Shown here: positions 1 to 8,089 of the stretch, one piece after another
Layout: every line of letters starts with the position of its first letter
How positions within the stretch are numbered: the first letter of the stretch is position 1
Assembly (NCBI GenBank): GCA_902793325.1
Contig: CADBCY010000025.1
Span: forward strand, 1 to 64,000
Source of the DNA: an uncultured Eubacteriales bacterium
Lineage (GTDB): Bacteria > Bacillota > Clostridia > Christensenellales > Aristaeellaceae
Direction: 5' to 3'
Length of the DNA stretch: 64,000 bases
Made by a program: the position numbers and the translations under genes
Notes under the pieces: generated by a model
What the model saw: only the letters and a program-made list of their open reading frames with translations
The model's database searches: none
What the model was told of the DNA's origin: nothing

Positions 1-42
1 TGCGGGCTCCCGCTTATCTGAAAGGGGATTATCTGACCAAAT

Positions 43-1398
43 ATGACTAACCGTACAGAGCAAAGAACGACCGATGAAGTGTCCCTGGCTTCCATCATGG
101 ACAAACTGGCGGACATTGAAGCGCGCATGCAGCGGCTCGGCCCTGGAGGTAAGATCATAAGCTGCTATAAACAAAAGGCGGGAGAAGGAGAAAGCGCTGT
201 TGACACTGAACCCTTTTTGGAGGTATCATCTGAACAGCCCCTTGAAAACTGCACAGAAGTGGAACAAATGCCATTGTCCGAAGAAGGAGACGAGACAATG
301 GCAACCAGACAGAGATTAAGGGTATGCGTAGGGTATAACGACGACGGCTCGCCGGTCATCAAGCATGTGACCGCGAAGACTGAGTTGGAGTTGGCGGATC
401 GCGTCGCCAAAGCGCTGCTGGATTCTGAGCGCCGCCGTGAATTTATGAAGGCAAACGAAGCGCCACAGGCCAAAGAAGCGCCGCAGAAGCCTGCGCTGCC
501 CATGTTTAAGGAATACGCCGAAGAGTGGTTCCGGGTGTACAAGGAGGGTCGCGTAAAGCCCACCACGGCGGGCAATTACCGTACGATCCTTGAATGGCAT
601 CTCTATCCGGCCTGGGGAGAGGTACGGTTGGACGAGATCACCACCAAGGGAATCCAGGAGTTCCTGAACACAAAAAAGGATAAGTCCCACAAGACCATCC
701 AGGAAATCCTGACGATGCTCAAAGCCGTCCTGGAGTCCGCGAAGCAGGACAGGCTGATCGACTTCAACCCTGCCGACGATCATCGGCTGGTGATTCCCTC
801 GAAGCGCAAGAAGGTGCGCGAAGCGCTGCCGATGGAGGCGGTGCAGGATATCATCGCCAACTTGGGCAAGCTGGAAACGATGGATCAGCGCTACATGGCG
901 CTGGCGATCTTCACCGGCATGCGGCGCGGGGAGATCATTGGGCTGAGGTGGGGAGATATTGATCTTGAGAATAATATCCTCCACGTCCAGCGGAACGTGA
1001 CATTCCCCAAAGGGACCAACGATCCCTACATCGGCACCACCAAGACGGAGAGCGGCGTGAGGGACATTCCCATCATGCCCATGCTGCTGGATTATCTCAA
1101 GCCCGGCGGTGAGCCGGATGCCTACGTGGTGGGAGACGAGAAAAAGCCCATCACCTTCAGCATCCACCGTCGCATGATGGAGCGCATCCGCCGCACCATC
1201 GACTTGCACGGCGCGTGCAGCCACGTCTTCCGACACAGCTTCGCCACCATGCTGAACGACGCGGGCGCTTCCGTCAAGACCATCCAAAGCATCATCGGGC
1301 AGAAAGACTTTAAGACCACCGCGGACCGCTATTGCCATCCCAGGGATAACCGGAAGCAGGAGGCGGTCGAGGGGGTGGACAAGCTGCTCTGCTCGTAA
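43..1398 (+). CDS. int: tyrosine recombinase/integrase of element A
   Basis: Site-specific recombinase of the phage integrase family, 451 aa. It has an N-terminal arm/AP2-like part, a SAM-like core-binding domain (about residues 150-250) and a C-terminal catalytic domain. Catalytic residues are visible: Arg294 in TGMRRGE, His394 and Arg397 in HVFRHS, and the nucleophile Tyr430 in ADRYCH. It lies about 300 bp from the tRNA-derived repeat, the usual place for an integrase that targets a tRNA 3' end. It closely resembles the integrase at 19809-21086. A second start, ATG at 298, has a clear SD (AAGGAGA) and is also conserved in the other copy, so a shorter form beginning MATRQRL is possible. The family is certain; which start is used is not. 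Confidence 0.95.
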   Translation: MTNRTEQRTTDEVSLASIMDKLADIEARMQRLGPGGKIISCYKQKAGEGESAVDTEPFLEVSSEQPLENCTEVEQMPLSEEGDETMATRQRLRVCVGYNDDGSPVIKHVTAKTELELADRVAKALLDSERRREFMKANEAPQAKEAPQKPALPMFKEYAEEWFRVYKEGRVKPTTAGNYRTILEWHLYPAWGEVRLDEITTKGIQEFLNTKKDKSHKTIQEILTMLKAVLESAKQDRLIDFNPADDHRLVIPSKRKKVREALPMEAVQDIIANLGKLETMDQRYMALAIFTGMRRGEIIGLRWGDIDLENNILHVQRNVTFPKGTNDPYIGTTKTESGVRDIPIMPMLLDYLKPGGEPDAYVVGDEKKPITFSIHRRMMERIRRTIDLHGACSHVFRHSFATMLNDAGASVKTIQSIIGQKDFKTTADRYCHPRDNRKQEAVEGVDKLLCS

Positions 1399-1515
1399 AT
1401 AATTGAAATAATCCCTTCGCCGATACTGCCAAGAGTGCTCAGAACAGACAGAGTTTTGCTCGAATTTGCATAATCCCTGATGCGATCCTGCGATTAACAG
1501 AAATGCCATAATCAT

Positions 1516-1546
1516 AGTAATACTAAACTATAATATTAGTATTACT
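1516..1546. repeat. palindrome in integrase-att spacer of element A
   Basis: AGTAATACTAA (1516-1526) is followed by its exact inverse TTAGTATTACT (1536-1546). An imperfect equivalent sits at the same place behind the other integrase, about 21198-21228. It could be an integrase transcript hairpin or an integrase/excisionase arm site; no T-run follows it. Confidence 0.6.
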
Positions 1547-1656
1547 GGAATTTCAAAGCGATTTGCACCATTTTGGAGCGATTCGCCTGAAATGGCCGGA
1601 ATGTTAAGAACTGGAAAAGAGGAATCAGAGGAGAATTTGTCTGTTTTGCGCAAAAA

Positions 1657-1692
1657 GAAATCGTGCAGTTCTAGCAAACTGCACGATTTTAG
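1657..1692 (-). terminator. terminator facing the tRNA-Met 3' sequence, element A copy
   Basis: TCGTGCAGTT and AACTGCACGA form a 10-bp perfect stem just outside the tRNA-derived repeat. Read on the minus strand it is followed by TTTCTTTTTG, a proper intrinsic terminator tail. It would end transcription of the tRNA-Met gene if this copy were joined to the tRNA body. Confidence 0.7.
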
Positions 1693-1738
1693 GTGGTACC
1701 GGCGATCGGATTCGAACCAATGACACTCCGGGTATGAA
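1693..1738. repeat. att site between elements A and B (46-bp direct repeat, tRNA-Met 3' half)
   Basis: Identical for 46 bp to 21377-21422, where the sequence is part of an intact tRNA-Met gene; here the match stops after GGGTATGAA and no 5' tRNA half follows. This is the expected product of integration into a tRNA 3' end. It serves as the left boundary of element B and the right boundary of element A. Confidence 0.92.
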
Positions 1739-2084
1739 TTGCCCAAATTGAACATAATAATCTGTGTTTCTACATTAATATTGCACAAATTAGAACGAAC
1801 AATAGTTAACGACACATTAACATTCTCTTGCTCCATCAAGTTTTCAAAGGTTCGCTTTTCCCGGACAGGATTGAATTTGGCGAATCTCCGGCTTCAATTT
1901 TGCAGGACGAGATTCAAAACCTCGCAAATCGGATTTCAAATTGACGTCGCTATCCTTCCAGCAACCCCCGATTCAGCGTTAAACAGCATAGTCTTCCATC
2001 CGAAACGCAAAACGAAATCACCTTGCATTATTTCGCGAAATATGATATGATGATTTCGCGAACAAGCGAATCGAGGTGTCGGCT
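1739..2084. other. left-end non-coding stretch of element B
   Basis: An AT-rich stretch between the att repeat and the first gene. The only open frame (1739-2050, plus strand) begins inside the att junction, has no SD and shows no recognisable protein. Such element ends usually carry integrase and excisionase binding sites, but I could not pick out convincing repeats here. Confidence 0.5.
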
Positions 2085-3920
2085 ATGAAGTATCTGAGCA
2101 TTCAGCAAGCGGCGCAGCAGTGGGGGGTCTCTCTCAGGCGCGCCCAGCAGCTGTGCAAGAGCGGTGCGATCGACGGCGTTGTGAAGGAGGGCCGTTCCTG
2201 GCGGATTCCCGTCCAGGCGCAATCTCCCGTGCGAGCAAAGCCGGTTGAAAGTCGGCACACCCTTCCTCTGCCCGTGGGCATCTCCGGCTACGTGGAGGCG
2301 GTCACTCGCTACTACTACATCGACAAGACTCTGCTGATCCGCGACTTCATCGACGCGCTGCCGAAGGTCTCGCTGTTCACCCGTCCCCGCCGCTTCGGCA
2401 AGACGTTGAACATGGACATGCTGCGTGTGTTCTTTGAACGCAGCGAGCAGGACACCTCCGTCTATTTCCAGGACAAGGCTATCTGGGCCTGCGGCGACTA
2501 CTACCGATCCTTCCAAGGCAAATACCCCGTGATCTACCTGTCTTTCAAGGACGTGAAGTACGCCTCGTGGGAGAACGCCCTCAAGGACATCGCCGCCATC
2601 ATCCGCAGCGAGTATGCCCGTCACGGCGAGCTACTGGACGGCCCGGCATGCAATACGGTGGAGAAGCAGGCGTTCCAGGCGATCATCGACGATCAGGCGG
2701 ACGAGGTGGCGCTCTCCCGTTCACTAGCTCTGCTCTCGGCCATGCTGCGCAAACATTACGGCATCGAGACTGTTATCATCATCGACGAATACGATACGCC
2801 AATTCAGCAGGGCTATGCCAGTGGCTATTACGATCAGGTCGTCGCCTTTGTGCGCAATCTGTTCTCCGGCGCGTTCAAGGACAATTCCAGCCTGGCCTAT
2901 GGCTTCATGACCGGCATCCTGCGCGTGGCGAAAGAGAGCATCTTCAGCGGCATGAACAATTTGAAGGTCAACACCATCATGGACGACCGTTACAGCGCGT
3001 ATTTCGGCTTCTCAAAAGAGGAAGTCGCGCAGATGCTGGCCCACTACGGCCACGCGGACAAGCTGGTTGAGGCCTGCGAATGGTACGATGGCTATCAGTT
3101 CGGCAGCGCGGAAATCTTCAATCCCTGGTCGGTCATCAACTATGTGGATGAAAACTGCTACCCCAAGGCGTTCTGGCAGTCCACCGGCAGCAACGAGATC
3201 ATTGGCGACATCCTCGCCGCTGCGACGCCGGAGATTATAGAAAACCTGCGCAAATTGATGCAGGGCGAAACCGTAACCACCTACGTGGACACGGGCGTGA
3301 TCTATCCGGAAGTCAAGAAGAACCCGACCAGCATCTACAGCTTCCTGCTGGTGGCCGGGTATCTTCGCTGTACAGAGATCATCCCCCAGAACGACGGCAA
3401 TTTCATGTGCAGGGTATCGATCCCCAACAAGGAAATCGCCTTTGTCTATGCGAAGGAGATCATTTCCCGGCTGCTGCCGGAGCGCGGCGAATCCACTGCG
3501 GCCGCGATCCAGCAGGCGATCTTCGAGCGAAACACCGAAGCCCTGCAGAAGCACATTTCCGCCTACCTGATGGAGACCATCAGCGTCTATGACACCGGCA
3601 GAGAGGCTTTCTATCAGGGCCTGATGATCGGCCTGTGTGCCATCCTCAACAACCGCTACATGGTGCGCTCGAACCGGGAATCTGGCTTCGGGCGATTCGA
3701 TATCCAGTTGAGCCCCCTGGAGAAAGGCCTGCCTGGCCTGGTTTTCGAGCTGAAAGCATCGAAAAAAGCGTCTGAAAGCCTCGATAAGCTCGCGACTGAA
3801 GCCCTCCAGCAAATCGAAGAGAAGCGCTACGAGACGGAATTGCGCGCCGCAGGAATTCAGGAGGTTCTTAAGATCGGCATGGCGTTTCGGGGGAAGGAGA
3901 TCGTGGTCAAGACGGAATAA
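2085..3920 (+). CDS. HTH-fused AAA-ATPase-like protein with PD-(D/E)XK nuclease domain
   Basis: 611 aa starting at ATG 2085, with SD GAGGTG just upstream; the GTG at 2076 overlaps that SD and is less likely. Residues 1-45 form an excisionase/MerR-like helix-turn-helix (IQQAAQQWGVSLRRAQQLCK). The middle matches the AAA-ATPase_like family (PF09820), with a degenerate P-loop RPRRFGKT and a Walker B IIIDEYD. The C-terminus fits the associated PD-(D/E)XK nuclease domain (PF08011), with GRFDIQL followed by VFELKA. Family members are common in gut Firmicutes and Bacteroidetes and their role is poorly defined; defence or genome maintenance is often proposed. It is the first gene inside the left att. 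The HTH may target it to DNA or regulate its own expression; this is inference. Confidence 0.85.
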   Translation: MKYLSIQQAAQQWGVSLRRAQQLCKSGAIDGVVKEGRSWRIPVQAQSPVRAKPVESRHTLPLPVGISGYVEAVTRYYYIDKTLLIRDFIDALPKVSLFTRPRRFGKTLNMDMLRVFFERSEQDTSVYFQDKAIWACGDYYRSFQGKYPVIYLSFKDVKYASWENALKDIAAIIRSEYARHGELLDGPACNTVEKQAFQAIIDDQADEVALSRSLALLSAMLRKHYGIETVIIIDEYDTPIQQGYASGYYDQVVAFVRNLFSGAFKDNSSLAYGFMTGILRVAKESIFSGMNNLKVNTIMDDRYSAYFGFSKEEVAQMLAHYGHADKLVEACEWYDGYQFGSAEIFNPWSVINYVDENCYPKAFWQSTGSNEIIGDILAAATPEIIENLRKLMQGETVTTYVDTGVIYPEVKKNPTSIYSFLLVAGYLRCTEIIPQNDGNFMCRVSIPNKEIAFVYAKEIISRLLPERGESTAAAIQQAIFERNTEALQKHISAYLMETISVYDTGREAFYQGLMIGLCAILNNRYMVRSNRESGFGRFDIQLSPLEKGLPGLVFELKASKKASESLDKLATEALQQIEEKRYETELRAAGIQEVLKIGMAFRGKEIVVKTE

Positions 3921-4115
3921 GCGTAAGCTGCATAAATTGATGATGTAATTTGCTTCAGATGAAATATCTTATGTTATTATCATGATGAAGCCAAATTGCA
4001 GTTAATTAATTTACCTTTGATTTTATTAAACGTATCGCTTTATTAGGATGAAAACCATGTAAGAATAAACCCACAGGTGAAATCCCCCTCTAATGTGTAG
4101 AGGAGGATCAGTGTA
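3921..4115. other. AT-rich intergenic region
   Basis: A visibly AT-rich gap between the convergent ATPase and DUF3892 genes. A short hairpin (CCTCTA/TAGAGG, about 4090-4108) could terminate the leftward DUF3892 transcript. No gene was recognised. Confidence 0.5.
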
Positions 4116-4328
4116 TTAGTCCAAGTTGTTGTTTACTGATTGATCAGGATTGCTAACAGGTGTCTTGATTCCGTTTATTTCACGGACATGATACTTTGGG
4201 TACTGGCCTTGTTCGATAGCCCTTACAAAAGATGCGCGCGTCATGTTCTGACCAGTGACATTATCATGAAAGCCTTCGTTGCGTCCGCTGGGCAATTCTG
4301 TTGTTACGGAAATGCGTTTGAATGCCAT
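4116..4328 (-). CDS. DUF3892 family small protein
   Basis: 70 aa. The start chosen is the ATG at 4328, with SD GAGGAG about 9 nt upstream; the longer frame to 4376 has no SD. The C-terminal signature TPVSNPDQSVNNNLD matches the conserved end of DUF3892 proteins (SNPD...NNLD), and the centre has the IEQGQYPKYHVREINGIKT pattern of that family. Function is unknown; DUF3892 proteins often sit in mobile or accessory DNA. It lies in an AT-rich patch with another tiny leftward gene upstream. Confidence 0.75.
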   Translation of the reverse strand: MAFKRISVTTELPSGRNEGFHDNVTGQNMTRASFVRAIEQGQYPKYHVREINGIKTPVSNPDQSVNNNLD

Positions 4329-4398
4329 AATAATCTTCTCCTCGTCAATAAGTGTATGAAAGGAGAAGGCCGCCAATCAAAGCCCTCTCTGTGCAATG

Positions 4399-4530
4399 CT
4401 ATGCATCGACTAAGAAACGGAATGCCTTAAGCCCATAATGAGAAGCATAATAAGTATGCCCGTTGCGCGTGTAATGCGTAACGTAGATATACTTTTTACC
4501 CGGAGGGGGTGCTTCAAAAGTACTTTTCAT
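4399..4530 (-). CDS. hypothetical 43-aa basic, tyrosine-rich protein
   Basis: Begins at ATG 4530, preceded by a strong SD (AAAGGAGG) about 8 nt upstream, which makes translation credible despite the size. The peptide is rich in Tyr and His (YIYVTHYTRNGHTYYASHYG). No family is recognised. Its upstream leader is covered by an opposing transcript predicted at 4597-4678, so it may be controlled by, or paired with, that RNA; this is inference. Confidence 0.6.
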   Translation of the reverse strand: MKSTFEAPPPGKKYIYVTHYTRNGHTYYASHYGLKAFRFLVDA

Positions 4531-4560
4531 AATTTTTCCTCCTTTCCAAGAGTAAACCCC

Positions 4561-4590
4561 TTGAAAAGGAAGCTGACTTCGTGGTATAAT
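4561..4590 (+). promoter_or_regulatory. sigma-70-type promoter of an orphan small RNA
   Basis: TTGAAA (4561-4566), 18-nt spacer, then a perfect TATAAT (4585-4590) on the plus strand. No plus-strand protein gene follows; instead an intrinsic terminator lies about 60 nt downstream. Confidence 0.65.
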
Positions 4591-4596
4591 ACCTTT

Positions 4597-4678
4597 GTTT
4601 GCGGGAAGGCATTGATTGGCACCACTAATCAGTTCCTTTTCCGGGAAAGCTAAGAAGTTGCAGCTTCTTAGCTTTTTT
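4597..4678 (+). ncRNA. candidate small RNA, about 80 nt
   Basis: Defined by a near-consensus promoter ending at 4590 and an intrinsic terminator at 4646-4678. The RNA contains a small internal hairpin (TGATT...AATCA) and no start codon with an SD. It is convergent with and antisense to the leader region of the leftward genes around it. No known RNA family is recognised. An element-borne regulator or antitoxin-like RNA is possible; this is inference. Confidence 0.5.
4646..4678 (+). terminator. intrinsic terminator of the candidate small RNA
   Basis: AAAGCTAAGAAG and CTTCTTAGCTTT form a 12-bp perfect stem with a 6-nt loop, running into TTT. Read on the minus strand the hairpin has no T-tail, so it works in the plus direction. 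Confidence 0.8.
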
Positions 4679-4703
4679 ATGTTAAGCGGTCTCCCGCATA
4701 ACA

Positions 4704-5084
4704 TCATTTGGATAGTTCAGCTTCGTTCAAGTCGAAAACCAAAGCAGGGTAATCAGGATCATCAAGATAAGCACCGTCGATGCGATAGAGCTCCTTGTTC
4801 CCAATTGGTTTCCCAAGCATTCGTTGAATCGTCTGCACAAGGTCCTTTGTGTTCCAACGGATGCCCTCAGGCTTTGCTGATTTTGCAAACTCTGTTGCAG
4901 CAGGGTCATCTTCATCGCAAATCTGAAGAGCTAAACGGTTATTCTCGTTGTCCAGCAGGATCTTCACGAATTTGCTATTCCGCAATTTCGCAACTGCTGC
5001 CTTGCTGACACCTAATCCGTTTTTAGAGAAGGAAATGGAAACGCTGCCAGGAGCTACGATGTAAGGGCGAAATCCTTCAAGCAC
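4704..5084 (-). CDS. hypothetical protein, 126 aa
   Basis: Starts at GTG 5084 with SD AGGAGG 7 nt upstream. The sequence is soluble-looking and mixed alpha/beta, with no signal peptide or membrane segment, and no family was recognised. It includes a charged mid-section (ICDEDDPAATEF) and an acidic C-terminus. It is separated from the Res gene by about 230 bp with a hairpin, so it is probably a separate transcription unit, though it reads the same way. It might be an accessory of the restriction operon; there is no direct evidence. Confidence 0.65.
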   Translation of the reverse strand: MLEGFRPYIVAPGSVSISFSKNGLGVSKAAVAKLRNSKFVKILLDNENNRLALQICDEDDPAATEFAKSAKPEGIRWNTKDLVQTIQRMLGKPIGNKELYRIDGAYLDDPDYPALVFDLNEAELSK

Positions 5085-5245
5085 ACTATCCCCTCCTTCC
5101 TCGAATCAGATTATACCATATGAAAGAGAATAATGCAAGCAAAAATGTTGCGCGATTTGCAAGATACAGAACGATCCATAACAATATGCGAGGATAAATT
5201 GCAAATTTGCAACATCCCAACAATCTTCAGAAGCAAATATATGAT

Positions 5246-5275
5246 CCCCCTCTTTCCAGTGGGAGAGAGGGGGGT
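5246..5275 (-). terminator. probable terminator after the restriction operon
   Basis: CCCCCTCT and AGAGGGGG flank a short loop downstream of the Res stop. The minus-strand tail (ATCATATATTT) is only moderately T-rich; on the plus strand a run of seven T follows about 12 nt beyond the stem. It could serve both directions weakly. Confidence 0.45.
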
Positions 5276-5311
5276 TCTGCGTTTTTTTGCTTGCTGATAC
5301 CGTCTTCTTTT

Positions 5312-8089
5312 TCATAAACACATCTGTGCGATGATCCCGTCAACATCAGCGATGTTGTAGGAAACCGCGTTGCACCACTGTCCATACTCTCCAAGGCCGT
5401 TGATGGTCGCAATCCACTCTTGAAGAGCCTTTCTCTTCTCAACATCCCTGCGAGTTTCCTGCCCCTTTGTTTCCAGAATCAGCGTCTTCCCATTGTCCAG
5501 CCGAATCAGATAGTCCGGCAGATATTTGCGGACAACACCGTCGAAGACATACAGGATTTCAAAGCCCAAGTGATCGTTCTTTGCCCACGCCTTCACATGG
5601 GGATTCTTTTCGATGACGTAGGCTTCCGTTGCCTCCCAGGTGCTGTCATAAACACAATGGCTGATGTGTGACCGCTGGGTAATGTTGCAGGGCTTGCTTG
5701 TGAACCATGTCGGCATGTCGCCTGTTGAACGCACTTTTTTGCTGGGATCAAAGATCGGAACCGTTTTTTCCGTCTGTTCCAACTTGATGAAGCTCCAAAG
5801 GTGCTGAACAATCTTGTTCATGTTCATCATGAGGACAATGCGCTGCCGAAGTGGATCAGTGTTGAACAGCGGCGGGTTGATGACGATTGCGCCGCAGGCC
5901 AGGTACTCTTCCACCAGCCGAATCACCTGCCCCAACAGAGCAAACTTGGTTCCTTCCTTTTGCCAGGAGGCTTGCATCAACTCATAGACCTCTGCTGCCG
6001 CCTTGAAGATGATGGTCTGCATCCTCAATTCGGCGTCCAGCTTTTGCAGGTCAATTTCCGTGCATTTCGTCAAATCGGTCTGCGTATCGAGAACCGGCGC
6101 AAGGTCAGCCCTCAAGCGCGTTTCAGATGCTTCGATGTACAGCGTATCAATCTTATCGATGTCCAGGCTCAACCGATGCTTGAAAACGCGGTCAATGCGC
6201 ACGACATTCGGCCATGAGATTTGATATTCTGCGCGTTCCGGCACAACCTCCACCTGCGTCTTGGGCTTTGTGTTTGTCGGAGTGCCGGTTTCATCCGATT
6301 CGTGGGGCAGGAATGAAAATGGTATGCCAAAGATGTTCACGTATTCTGCCGTGAACATGTCACTGCCGGGCTCCAGGTCGTAGGAGGTTCTGCGCAATCC
6401 GCGCCCCACAACCTGCTCACATAATAGCTGACTGGAAAAGGCACGCAGGCCGAGAATGTGCGTGACCGTCTTGGCGTCCCAACCTTCGGTCAGCATGCCG
6501 ACAGAAATCACGTTTCTGATTTGTTCGCCCCGCTTGCCGCGCTGTCCAACCGTGTCAACGGTGTCTCGCAGGATGGCCGCAGCGTCCTTTTTACTGACCT
6601 TTGTGCCTTCTTCGGCGTCATCATCATTCTGTTCCGGCGCTGCCGCTTCGCCTGCCGCGTCCAACGTCTTGGAATCGATGTGAATGGTCAGTTCAGGCAC
6701 GCACAGTTCCGGCACGGGGATTCTGTTGTGATCAAAGGCATACTTGATTCGGGCGGCGGTTTCCGTGCGGTTTGCCACGGTGATCATCACGGGCGGGACA
6801 ACAGACCCCGCTTCCTTCCATGCCTTGAACTGTTCCAGCCAGTCTTTACCCAACAGATAGTAAGCCTGTGTCAGCAGGTCGGGCAACGGTTCTTCCTGCG
6901 GTGCACGCCGGTTGATGTCATCCTTGACGGTTTCATCCGCATAGATGTGATACAGCTTGGATCGGAAGGTCGCAGCGTCCGGCATGCCATCATCGCGCAC
7001 GACAACGCGGGGCGTCTTCACCAGGCCGGATTCGATGCCGTCATTCAAACCAAAATCGCTGACGATCCAGCCGAACAGTGCTTCTTCGTCGTTTCTCTTG
7101 CCGGACGGGGCAAAGGGCGTGGCTGAAAAGTCGTAGCAGGACAGGATGTTGCGCGTCTTGTGGATGCGATCCAGGCCGCTGACCCAAATCGTCGCCTCTT
7201 CCTCTGCGTCCTTCTGCTCTTTTGACAGTTTGCCCTTGTTCTCAGGATTCTTGCGCCATGCGTGATGCGCCTCGTCGTTGATGACCAGGATGTTGGAGGC
7301 ATTCGCCATCTCGCCCAGCACTTCGCGGGTGTAGGCTTCGTCGCTCTTCGGCCCGCGCTTGTCCACGCTTCGCCGTTTGAGCAGCGTTGCTTCATCTTCC
7401 CATGCCAGCGCCTGCCAGTTTGTGATCATCACCTTGCCCTGACGTAGCTTGTCCATCAGGCTGACCGGCACGACGTTGAATTGCGCGTAGTAGTTGTCAT
7501 TGCCGCCCGTCTGCAACACCTGCAAGCGACTCTTGACCGTCAGCCCAGGCGCGACGATGAACACATACTTGGAGAAGCGTCGGTCTTGGGGATAGGTCAC
7601 TTTGTTGCACACCATCCAGGCGATCAGCATAGCCATCACAGTGGTTTTGCCGCCGCCTGTACATAGCTTTGTGCAAATGCGCCGGAAATCGCCGCCGTCG
7701 GTGGGAATGTCCACGCCAACCTTGTCCGACGCTGGCGCTTCGGTCAGCCAAATCAGCGTTTCCATCGCGTCCATCTGACAAAAGAAGAACGGGTATTGCC
7801 GCGCTTCGTTGTCGTTCCAGTGTTCCAACAGCTTGCGGGTGACGCCGGTCACGCCGGGATAGCCCGCCTGCCGCCATGCCTTCACGCGGGGGCGAATCAG
7901 GTTCACCAGCGGCAATTCGATAAACTGGCCGATGTCATTGTACTGGTTGGAGCCCTGACCGGCGATGAAATAGCCAGCGGGACGGCGGCCAGGTTCCATG
8001 ATGAACTTCTGGCCGTTCAGGTCGTACTTCCAATGGTGTTCCGGCTCACGAAAGGCCGAATTGATGATTAGCTGTTGAATGCCCGCCAT
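5312..8089 (-). CDS. type III-like restriction enzyme Res subunit (DEAD/DEAH helicase-nuclease)
   Basis: 925 aa. It has an SF2 helicase core with Walker A CTGGGKTT (residues 143-150) and Walker B DEAH (272-275), a second RecA lobe with VISVGMLTEGWDAKTVTHI and an arginine-finger region CEQVVGRGLRRTSY, and a C-terminal PD-(D/E)XK nuclease (Pro858-Asp859, Glu873-x-Lys875 in LPDYL...LETKG). This layout is that of type III Res proteins, closest in my recollection to the BPTD_3080 family. Its ATG overlaps the Mod stop codon (TAATG), so translation is coupled. It would translocate on unmodified DNA and cut it, guided by Mod. It is the last gene of a leftward four-gene operon. Confidence 0.92.
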   Translation of the reverse strand: MAGIQQLIINSAFREPEHHWKYDLNGQKFIMEPGRRPAGYFIAGQGSNQYNDIGQFIELPLVNLIRPRVKAWRQAGYPGVTGVTRKLLEHWNDNEARQYPFFFCQMDAMETLIWLTEAPASDKVGVDIPTDGGDFRRICTKLCTGGGKTTVMAMLIAWMVCNKVTYPQDRRFSKYVFIVAPGLTVKSRLQVLQTGGNDNYYAQFNVVPVSLMDKLRQGKVMITNWQALAWEDEATLLKRRSVDKRGPKSDEAYTREVLGEMANASNILVINDEAHHAWRKNPENKGKLSKEQKDAEEEATIWVSGLDRIHKTRNILSCYDFSATPFAPSGKRNDEEALFGWIVSDFGLNDGIESGLVKTPRVVVRDDGMPDAATFRSKLYHIYADETVKDDINRRAPQEEPLPDLLTQAYYLLGKDWLEQFKAWKEAGSVVPPVMITVANRTETAARIKYAFDHNRIPVPELCVPELTIHIDSKTLDAAGEAAAPEQNDDDAEEGTKVSKKDAAAILRDTVDTVGQRGKRGEQIRNVISVGMLTEGWDAKTVTHILGLRAFSSQLLCEQVVGRGLRRTSYDLEPGSDMFTAEYVNIFGIPFSFLPHESDETGTPTNTKPKTQVEVVPERAEYQISWPNVVRIDRVFKHRLSLDIDKIDTLYIEASETRLRADLAPVLDTQTDLTKCTEIDLQKLDAELRMQTIIFKAAAEVYELMQASWQKEGTKFALLGQVIRLVEEYLACGAIVINPPLFNTDPLRQRIVLMMNMNKIVQHLWSFIKLEQTEKTVPIFDPSKKVRSTGDMPTWFTSKPCNITQRSHISHCVYDSTWEATEAYVIEKNPHVKAWAKNDHLGFEILYVFDGVVRKYLPDYLIRLDNGKTLILETKGQETRRDVEKRKALQEWIATINGLGEYGQWCNAVSYNIADVDGIIAQMCL

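Larger units (their letters stand above)
1..1738. mobile_element. right end of element A (partial integrative element)
   Basis: This is the visible right end of an integrative element: a tyrosine integrase, an AT-rich spacer with palindromes, and a 46-bp tRNA-Met 3' sequence at 1693-1738. The same order (integrase, palindrome, terminator hairpin, tRNA 3' sequence) recurs at 19809-21422, which argues for a related element in tandem. The left end lies outside the window. Confidence 0.7.

Noticed and set aside
1739-2050. Plus-strand open frame starting at the att junction (103 aa)
   Set aside because: No SD, low-complexity composition and no family match; it reads out of the tRNA repeat and is best seen as non-coding element end.
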